Origin: Ectobius pallidus
Lineage: Eukaryota > Arthropoda > Insecta > Blattodea > Ectobiidae
Length of the DNA: 64,000 nt
Direction of reading: 5' to 3'
Assembly: GCA_964059195.1 (NCBI GenBank)
Contig: CAXKWD010000005.1
Location: forward strand, 140,331,686 to 140,395,685
Shown piece after piece: positions 47,358-58,171 of the stretch (position 1 is the stretch's first letter; every line of letters starts with the position of its first letter). The position numbers and the translations under genes were made by a program. A model generated the notes under the pieces. The model did no database searches. It was not told where the DNA came from and saw nothing but the letters and a program-made list of their open reading frames with translations.

Positions 47358-50300
47358 CTGCAAAACAACACAAAATAATAAATTTCATCCTAGAGCAATA
47401 TATGTAATATGTACTAACAGCACAATTCTGGTTAAGGTTACATTTACAATGAAAGCATAAAATACAGGCAACATTTATAAACAGACATAGGAGTTCATAA
47501 CATTGTTATCAAGCCTGAATTATTAAAGTGGACATAAACTGAAATCTTTTGAAAAAAACACCAGTTATTTCAATATGGTTATCACCGCGAACGGGTTTTA
47601 AAACCGCTGAGAAGTTGGTAATTCATAGTTCTGGTTTTTCAAATATGTATAATATGCATGAAAATGAAAAAAATAAATATAAAGGGCATGGAAATGGCAA
47701 TATTATGATGGAGGGACCTTAGAAGTTAAAACTGTCTAAAATGACAAAATGATATTAATTTCTTTAATTTGGGGAGGGGACCATGATTAGGCTATGATGA
47801 TTTTGATTCATCACTTAAAAAAAGTCTCATCAAAATCTGGGTCCAGGTATGAGGAACATAAGAAAGCAATCAAATTACATTATCACCAACTTTTAAATAG
47901 TTTTACTAGTGGAACTGGGTAAAAAGGAAATCGTAGACTACACAAGACGAAAGTAAAAACACCCTAATTTCCACTGAAATTTTTGATCGTGAAAATTAGG
48001 AAAGCTATTATTGAAATGTGATAAATTTAAGAACTAAAATTGTGTAGAAATTATATTACGAATAGGCTAAATATTACATAACAATATCTTACTGAACTGG
48101 TCAACTGAAGTTGTTGGTAGTGGTAACACTAATTTTTAGTCATTAAATATTATAACATATTTATCAAAATTATTTAGCTTATTGACTGACCTGTCATCTG
48201 TAAGCAAGTAAGTAAATCACAAATAGCTGAACATATACTCTTTTAAAATTATATTTTAAATGAAAATATTACTCAACTGGAAGGTATTCTGATCTTTAGT
48301 TTAAATTCAAAGACATGCAGGAGTATTTTTTTCCTTCCATTTTGGTGAAGTTTTCCTTATTTTATTTTAGTTCATTATTATTTTTTTGATCAACATCACA
48401 CTTCTTCAATACTTCACTCAATAACCATGTTAGTTTCAGGTGCAGAAGCTTCACAGGATATTACACTGTCGTTATGAAGGACAATTTGCATATTCGTTTT
48501 TTCTCTCTTCCTTTTGTTTTTCATATTTATGTCTTATTTCTCCATGTACAATCACTTCGTTTTCTTCAGATACTGCAAATATACCTGCTCCTGTTTCACT
48601 GCATTTGTTATCTCATTTTCTATTGTGTAGAATTCTGTATATCTTGAAAATTCATCTTGAAATAATTCTTTCACATTAAGTACTGGTATATATTAAAGAA
48701 TTTATAAAAGCGTAAATGTAATTTTTGAACCCTGAAGAAGAAGAATTTACAAAACAGGAATTATGGATTTTATTTTCTTTTGAGATAAAAAGATTGCACC
48801 ACAAGATGTTGTTAATATGAACATAAGAGCCATTATGAAGAATCAAGAGATAATGGAACTTAATACAGTGAAGCAATAAATTATGTAATTAAGTTGTTGA
48901 CTATTAAACACTTCAGGCTTCACTTTTCCTTACATTTTTGCAGGACGTACGTTTCATGGGCTTTGCCCACATTTTCAACTGCTTGTCAACTGTCTATTTT
49001 CTGCTTGGAGAACACTGGCGCCTTCTGGTTTCGGTTTAACAAACTTCTTGATCAAGTTTTCTTCTAGCGGTATTTCAAAATTCATCAGTTTATCTTCATA
49101 CTTTTCCATATAAATATTTTCCCACACTTCCAGATCTTTTTTGTTTATTAACTGATTTCAATAGGTTGGCTTCCTTAAGGATGTGATGATTCTTATTCCA
49201 ACAGTGAGCTGCTACTGCTGATTTGTCTACTTGACAGTATTTAATATTCATTAGGTGTTCTTTCAGTCTAGTGTCTATATTTATTTTTGTTTTACCTATC
49301 CAGTAGAACCCCGATAATTCGAGGTAATTGGGGCTGAGGCTACCTTGAATTACAAAAAACACGGATTATACGGAAATATCACTAAATCAATGGGTAAATC
49401 ATAAAGAAATGTTTAATGAGCACCATAATGGTTAAAAATAAATAAATAAACAATATAGCAGGCCTACATAACTGTGTTATGCCTTATGTATATGTTGTCA
49501 AACATTTCCAATTTGCTACATCGGCATCCTTTAAGGATTAAGTCATTGTCTGACCCTGGAAAACACTTTCAATTACCATTGTCGCTGAGTAGGGATTACT
49601 GTAACAATACAGTTTTATTTTCTGAAAGGATGGTATGCACTATACAATTGATTGACACGAAGTCCCGACAAAGATAGATCGAACCTAATGGTTTCTGTCA
49701 ATATGTAATAGAAATGCATTAGCAGTTTGAAGCCAAGGTTATTTCTGTGTATTATGAACGAAAACCCTAATTGGGATAGTTTTACCTGCATTTTTGTACA
49801 TGGAAAATTTGAAAGAAAGCTCAAAATGTAACACATTCGGAAGTGCGTAAAACTTACATGCGAATACCGTATAAAAACGGGATTTTATTCTAGTTTTATG
49901 GAAAATTTTAATTTTCTTAAGCCCAGATCGAATTACACGGAACCTCAAAATACCGGGGCTCGAATTACCGAGGCTCTACTGTATACGTTTCATTGCATTT
50001 AGAACAATTTATCTGGTAGATACATGCCTTTTTTCCTCTGGGTATTTTATCACAATAGTTGGTAAAAGTGAAGCCTAAAGTCTTTAATAGTCAACAACTT
50101 AGTTAATTACATAAGAGCCATTATTTGTCCTCTCGAGCTTTATGGAATTTATGTTTTTACTCTGATGGAGATAATGTAAAATTTGTCAAAAGAGCTGAAT
50201 TTTTCTAAAATAAGTTTGTTTTAATTATTCTTTGATATGTGTTGAACACACTCCATACAGTTATATTAGCCAATTTGCACGAATTAGGAACCATCTGTCA

Positions 50301-53300
50301 AAGTTCTGCATTCTGGGATTTTAAATGGCATGCCTGGTGTACTCTTTCATTGAGAAGTCCATTCTTGCAATTTACTTTGAAACTTCCACGTTTATCCACA
50401 TGATGGCTAAGGAGGTCCCTGATGTGTTTTAACTACCAATATTTGGATGCTTTTATTGGAAAATATTTGGAGTCAATCTCCTGTAAGTTTCATTTTCTCA
50501 CTCGATACAAAAGACTGATTTAACTCAGGAACAACTGAAGAGAAATTAAGGAAATTTGCACACATACAGTAAAACCTGCCATCAACGGAACCTTTATGTA
50601 CTGGTATACTGTCCCTATCAGAAAAATTTCTCGGCACTGTAAGTTATAAATTTACCTGTTATTACAGAACCCGTCTGACGAGGAAAGGTAAGAGCATTTT
50701 GTCTTTAACAGAGAATATTTAGTTTTGAACCCCGGAAAATTACATGGAATCCCTGACACAGTGACAAAAAGTCTTTGGACGTCCTTGAATTACCACTGGC
50801 CTGCTTAGGAATTTCTTTTGTCTCACTCATCATGCAGAGGGTTGTAAGTGTACACTTCAGTCAAGATCGTAAAGTAGGATATTATACCTGCTAAACAATA
50901 ATATGATCTGGGCATAGCAACATTGATACTGTACCATCATTCAGTTCAATAGGTGTTAGGCTGTAGTAATCGTGTGTTAAAATTAGGGATGGGTCCTCGA
51001 TACTTTCAATACCTCGATACTTGCATGGTATTGGCATCGAGTGATACTTCAGAAAACTCGCTTGGTACTTTTTCGATACTTTGGTAATTCTGCTATTTAA
51101 GGAAATGCGGTATCTCTTTCTGCTTTTAGTAGCCTACTAAATATAGTAAATACTTCTATTTCTCCTTGAAATGGGGAAAACGACTCTCTGACTTTTGTCT
51201 AGTCATAAATAAAGACTTTCCGACTTTTAAAAGCCAAACAGAAGAGATTCTTAATTGTTTCGTTTCCTGACAAACGTTTCAATAACAACCAAGAAGCAAG
51301 CTGACAGTCCAAACCCCACTGTAATTTTTGAACAAAAACTTGTAAGAGGACTGTTTCAAAAACTAATTTTAGTTTTAATGTAGAGTTTAAAAATAATTAT
51401 AGGCTACTGATGATATTAAATTTTGTCTCATTAAATATGCACACCTAATTAATTTAGTTTGTATTACACAGTTCTCTCAACATTTAATTTTTAACGTACC
51501 ATACCTATTTACTGGAAATGTTGACGGTATCGAGTATCGAGAAAATCTGGCATCAGCCCATCCCTAGTTAAAATAATGACAGAAAACAAGTCATTTTAGA
51601 TATGAACATGAAAACTCAAGTTTCTGGAGCCAATCAAAAAGATAAGTTGTCAGTTAAACAGACCGTGGCAAAATTTAACGTTGGTAAGACACAAGTTTAT
51701 CACACTTGAAGGAAAGATCGGAATTACGGGAATGATGGTTAAGTAGAACTGGTGCAATGAAAGAACAACTAAGAGTGACTGGGAATGCGGAGATCAACAA
51801 AATTGTCTGAGAATGCAATGGTTTTGCTTTACATAGTGCTGATAGCACCACCACGTATCATAATGTAAGTAGGCCTAATTATTGATATTTCAATAGGTAA
51901 CCTTTATTCACCAGAATCCTGCCAAAAACTGAAAAAAGTTATGGTCCCTTGAAATTCCATTACAGCCAGGTTTCACTGTATTGAATAGGCTATGTATAAA
52001 GTTTTGGCTTCAGTAGAATTTTAATTTTTGTGAGCACATGGAAATTAAGTCTAATATGCAAATTAATGACCACAAAACACAATCAAGTTTACAAGTGTGT
52101 AATAATTTTCTATATGTATAAAATAAAACGTACTACAGCCGTTTCAGTCAGGGTTAATTTATTAAATAGGCTATGGTATAAAGTTTTGGCTCCAGTAGAA
52201 TTTTAATTTTTGTGAGCATAGAGAAATAATGTCTAATATGCAAATTACTAACCACAAAACACAATCAAGTTTACAAACTTGTAGTAATTTTCTATATGCA
52301 TAAAATAAAACATACTAAAGCCAATTTCTTTACTTGTATTTTGTGAACTAAACAGGGAAAGAATTTTCAAAATATCTTACAAATTGGCTGACTTATATCA
52401 ATTTTAAAACCTTATAGAACGGTTTTTAAAATATATTTTGATGGTGGATTTACTTTTCCCCCCAGGTAACTGTTCAGCACCCCAAAATTGAAAAGTTTAA
52501 ACTAAAAACATGGAAAATAGAAATTTCACCATCTCCTACCCATAACCTGAAAATGTAACTGGATCTCACTTCAAACATGAACAATATTACCTTAGCTTCA
52601 TTGCTGACTGTAGGCTTGTTTGCGAACTGCACATCAGTGGCTTTGAGAATTGTATTCTCCTCCAAGATAGTTGCTTGGGACTGATTGTGTCCAAATGGCT
52701 GGAAACAAATATATCATCAGTTATTTGAAAGTTTCAACAGTATCAATATGGAACAAATATTTAAACTTACTGTACACCATGAAAGATTGTTACAACTTTC
52801 TGCTGGGGTTTAAACTGTGAAGTTTCAAATAAACTAATTTAAAACATATTTTTAACCTACTTCACTTACTATATGTACACAAGAGTGTTTTCTCTTCAGT
52901 CCACAGCGTTTTCAGTTGAGGACAAATTCAAATTTCAGCAAAAGGATCTTCTGTATAAAAAGTAAAGTAGCTTAAAAGCATCTTTTAAATTAGTTTGACT
53001 TGACTGTAAGTTCCCAATTGATGAGTGATCAATGCTCTATCTGAGGTAATCCCTCCTGTGTTTACATTGTAAGCAGGCTATTGCAGGATAATGTACTTAA
53101 AAGGAAGTCTATTGGCAATACCACATCTCCGATCACATACGTCTGAGCGATCAGATGGGCCAACTCAATGTTTGGCCGTCCTAGCACTTTCAGTTTACTG
53201 TTTCTTGTAAATATATTTATTTATTAGGACAAAAAGTTATGTGGTAATGTGAATCTAGAAATGTACAGAAAAATAAAAAATAACACACTATTTAAGCAAA

Positions 53301-56300
53301 TTCTTCTAATAGTAAATGAGTAGCAAATAAAATTAAAAAAAAGCTTACAAAAATTAGATCGAAGTTAAATTGCATCTTGGAGTAATTATTCAGAAATTGT
53401 ATAAATAGCATAAGACTATATAAGTTAATTCTTATAACAAATTAATGCAATATATACAGAACTTTCAACATTGTGTAATTACTAGCTTATAATGAGAGGT
53501 CCGTGCAAATGGTTTTATTTTTAGGGATACTCTGAGATTAATTCAAAACTCTCGCCAATATTATTTTGTTTATTGTATGAAATATTACTTGATAATTGAA
53601 TTGCTGTTCTGGATTTTCTTAGTAGACAATCGTGATTACTTAAAAAATTCAATTGAATATACGAGGGGCGTTCAATAAGTAATGCAACACTTTTTTTTTT
53701 CTCTTAAAGCAGGTTGGTTTTATTCAGAATTCATTTGAATTCAACATATCATTCCCAAATCTTTTGGCTACAAAACCCTGCTTTTCAACATAATCTCTGT
53801 TCAAAGCTAAAGCCTTACGCCACCTTAATGGGAGGGCCTGTATGCCTGCATGGTACCACTCTACTGGTCTATGTCGGAGCCAACGTCTTGCTGGATTCCA
53901 TTTCCTTAGAGTAGCACAATACACTTCAGAGTTGATCGTTCCACCATGAGGGAGGACATCAAACATAATAACCTCTTCAGAGTCCCAGAAGACTGTAGCC
54001 ATGACTTTACCAGCTAAGGGTATGGCTTTGAACTTTTTCTTCGAAGGCAAGTTGGTGTGGTGCCACTCCATGGATTGCTGTTTTTTTTGTTTTTCATTTT
54101 CTGGTTCGAAGTGATGAACCCATGTTTCATCACCTGTGACAATGTTTGACAAAAAATTGTCACCATCAGCCTCATAACGAGCAAGCAATTCTGCACAGAT
54201 GGTCCTTCTTTGATCTTTGTGGTCTTCAGTTAGGCGTAGAGGAACCCAGCGGGAACAAACCTTTGAGTACCCCGACTGGTGGACAAGTGTCCACTGCCAG
54301 GTCTCCGTAGACATTCTGCAAGCACCTATGAATGTCTGTGATGCTCTGGTTTTCCGCCAAAAGAAACTCAATAACTGCTCTCTGTTTGAAACGCACCTCC
54401 ATTACATACGCCATTTTGGTGGATAGTTATAGCGCTACCACCAATGGGAAATTAATGAAACCATAAGAGATGAAGCAGGAATATTTTAAAGATGCCCCAA
54501 AAAAATTTCAATTTTTTTCAACCAAAATTGGCCGAAAAAAAAATTGTGTTTCATTTACTTATTGAACGACCCTCGTATATTTTTTTAACTTAAAAAAAAG
54601 GAAGATAGGCATTAGCATAGAACTTAGAATTTATGGAGCAAACTACGATAGTGCCAGAGTGCACTTGGTCCAAAATGTCTTCCTCTTTGTTGGTGAGCTG
54701 TTTATTTTGGAGCAAAAAATTGATCTACCGTATGTCATGAAGAAATCACAGAAATTACAAAGATATTATTTAAATTGGATTAATTCGTCTAAATCTGTCT
54801 AAAAACTGAGTTTACTTTTTGCATTATTGTGTGAATTTGTGTTATTTTGCAATTTAGAAGTGCTGTTCTTGGGGTTATGGGAAGCAGTAAAATGAAATTC
54901 TGCAAAAATTTGTTGAAATGAGAACAATCCGTATTATTACATCTTGTATATTTTATCAACCTCTGTTTACTATGCATTATAATTTGAAAATGGGTAAGAA
55001 TTGTGTAATATTAGGTAAATATTACTTGAAGCATATTTTGGAGTATCTCCCCCATCATCAGTGGACTCTGACCAGCTAACAGGTAGAATCTGGGTAAACT
55101 TACTAAATAAAGAGACTTGTTATCTACTCTCATGTCAGTTTTCCAGGGTCCTTTAAATTAATATTTCCTCCCACACTATTCCAATGCAGTGTGAGTGCTT
55201 GGATTATACCATATGTAAATTTTGTAGCCTTGTTTTCATGATTTCAAAATACTATGGTAGTACAAGGTTTAGGAATGAAGTTTTTTTGACAGTGAAACTA
55301 TACTAATTATTCAAAGTAGTCGAACGTTTGAAACACTTTTAGCTCACTTACGTACCTTTACTAGGACATGTTTCAAGAGGTAAGTACCCTCCCATCGTCG
55401 GCTAGCGGTCGACTGGCATTCTGGCGACTGTGTTGTGTGAAGTTCTGTGTGCTGCCATCTGTTTTCTTAGTGGTGAGTCTCATTACGTCATCTGCGGGCG
55501 GGATCTCGAAGTTCATGGCATGGTCTTCATTCTTGATGATGAAGATTTTTTCCCATACATTCAATTCGGACGTTTTTTTCACGTGTTTTAAAAGTTTTAT
55601 ATCTTTTTTAACATGGTGGTTTTCTGTCCAGCAGTGGCACCCACTTATAGACTATCAAAATGGTTAGTAGAACAATTCGACAGGTTAAAAAAGTTTGACA
55701 CTTTGAGCATTCAAAATTCAATGGAACTAGTGGACAAAATTAAAGATACAACCATTGGAACGGAAGAGGTACTAGTGTCTTTTGATGTCAGCGCCTTGTT
55801 CACGAGCATTCCCACAGAAAAACTTCCTAAATTGATTAAACACTGGCTGACAGAGAACAATAAGATAACCTCTGAACAAGCTGAAGGTTACCTAAAGATC
55901 ATTCAACATTGTATTAAACATAACAGTTTTACTTTCAATCAGGAATTTTATCAACAAACATCAGGCCTAGCCATGGGTAGCCCACTATCACCTTTGTTAG
56001 CTGACCTATTCATGAGCAACTTAGAAGTACAGGTTACCAAAGCCTTCCCACACATCTTCAAAAGCTGGCACAGATATGTCGACGACATCTTCGCCATTAT
56101 TCCAAAAAGGTTTGCAGAAGACTCTGTTAAGCTTTTAAACTTACAAGACTCATCGATAAAATTCACTATGGAAATGGAAAAAGACGGTTGGCTACCTTTC
56201 CTAGACTTGAAAATCATGAAAGAACAGAACAAACTGAAATTTGGAATTTATAGGAAACCCACACATGTAGATAACTACATTAAATACAACGAACATAACC

Positions 56301-58140
56301 CCAAAGCCCATCAATTTGCCATCTTTCACAGCCTTATACATAGACTCACAAACATACCAATGACCAAGACAGAATATAATTTAGAGTACCAACATATACA
56401 GGAAGTGGCAGTCACTAATGGTTTCAGAACAAACTTCATAGATAAGATGATCAATAGACACACAAAGAGGAACAAAATCAAAGAAGTCAGTACATTAGAA
56501 AACCTAGAAACAACAAAAAAAGTTTTCAAGAAATTCAGTTACCATCCCAAATTGTTTCACAAATTTGAAAAAGTTTTTAAGGATTACAATATTAAATTAG
56601 CACCACAAAACAAATACACCATTAGGAATCTACTAAACCACCCATTGAAAAACAACAAACAAAAAAACTGAACTCTCAGGCATATACCAAATAGAATGCA
56701 ATGACTGCCCCCAGGTATATGTTGGACAAACTAAGAGAAAGTTAGAGACAAGATTGAAGGAGCATCTAAGAAACGTAAGACTAATGCAAACTGAAAAATC
56801 CGCAGTTGCTCACCACTGCTGGACAGAAAACCACCATGTTAAAAAAGATATAAAACTTTTAAAACATGTGAAAAAAAAACATCCGAATTGAATGTATGGG
56901 AAAAAATCTTCATCATCAAGAATGAAGACCATGCCATGAACTTCGAGATCCCGCCCGCAGATGACGTAATGAGACTCACCACTAAGAAAACAGATGGCAG
57001 CACACAGAACTTCACACAACACAGTCGCCAGAATGCCAGTCGACCACTAGCCGACGATGGGAGGGTACTTACCTCTTGAAACATGTCCTAGTAAAGGTAT
57101 GTAAGTGAGCTAAAAGTGTTTCAAACGTTCGACTACTTTGAATAACTATGGTAGTAATTATCTGTCCTAATCCTGCCATGCCCAACCAGATAAAATACAT
57201 TCAATCATTGAAAGTAGGATGAAAATAGTAATTTAATAATTATTATGAATTAACTAATCCTCACGCAATACATACAGTTAATCTGTAACATGTCTTTGGT
57301 CCAACAACTAATAATGAAAAAAGTAAGGACAAGGTGTGCTTCATTATCGTCAAGTTTAGTTTACTGTAAGTCTTGATTAAAGTTGTTTTAAAAGATAACA
57401 TTCAATACTAATGCAATTGGATACACGAGGGCTGTCCAGAAAGTAACCTCCGTTTATACATAGGACGAGAAGTAGTGGGGGTAGCGCTGCCATTTCGATA
57501 TCAGCGTGCGCAGTGATTCAGTATGTTTCTAGCTGTGCTAGATGTAGCATCGTATTGTTGCATGTTTGCTAGTTACGACCAGAAAAACATGTGCGCCGCA
57601 ATAGAAAATCCCACCAAATGTGAAGTGCGTGGCATTATAAAATTTCTTTGGGCGAAACATCATTGTGAAATCCATCGTGATTGTGTGCAGTTTATGGTCC
57701 AAACATTATGAGTGAAAGTGTTGTCTGTCAATGGGTATGAATTTTAAAAAATAGAAGAACAAACATTCATGATGAAGACAGGAGCAGTAGGCCTTCTCTT
57801 GCCAGTGATGACCTAGTGAACAAAGTTGATGAAAAAGTTCGTGAGAATCGTCGGTTCACAATCTCGGAACTTTCCTGTTATTTTCCTGAAATTTCTCGGA
57901 CAATGACGAAGAGCTTCAAAACGCTGTGACAGGTTGGCTACGTTCACAGACGGCAGATTTTTACGCAGATGGTGTTTCAAAGACTGTGAAAAGATACGAC
58001 AAGTGCTTGAATCTGTTTGGAGACTATGTTGAAAAATAGATAAAAGTTTCAGTTTTAAGATGTATACAATAAAATTTTTGTTTTTACAGTGATTTAAGTT
58101 TTATTTCAAAACGGAGGATACTTTCTGGACAGCCCTCGTA

Positions 58141-58171
<31 letters not shown>

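Larger units (their letters stand above)
48837..50108 (-). mobile_element. Short Penelope-like element, split by a pogo-like insertion
   Basis: Flanked by exact 16-bp repeats ACATAAGAGCCATTAT (48821-48836 and 50109-50124). On the minus strand the endonuclease begins [20 protein letters not shown] (upstream of 49981), is cut at CNETY, and resumes as [18 protein letters not shown], with [17 protein letters not shown] beyond. Inverted tails of about 45 bp (48876-48920 and 50065-50108) share TTGTTGACTATTAAA. The RT is absent: this is a 5'-truncated copy with the inverted short tail usual for Penelope elements. Stops and frameshifts follow the endonuclease. Confidence 0.85.
55263..57144 (+). mobile_element. 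Penelope-like retroelement with inverted tails
   Basis: Flanked by exact 12-bp ACTATGGTAGTA at 55251-55262 and 57145-57156. The plus strand encodes the RT core (55613-56671) and the GIY-YIG endonuclease (about 56672-57079). The 3' end (56813-57144) is repeated in inverted orientation at the 5' end (55307-55637), creating 330-bp arms; this copy is joined directly to the truncated RT. A hammerhead-like fold lies in each arm. Located in a TLK intron, antisense to the gene. Confidence 0.93.

Noticed and set aside
47141..47371. Alternative frames over the TLK last exon (76-codon minus, 61-codon plus)
   Set aside because: The in-phase frame gives the conserved TLK C-lobe; the others only reflect the CAG repeat.
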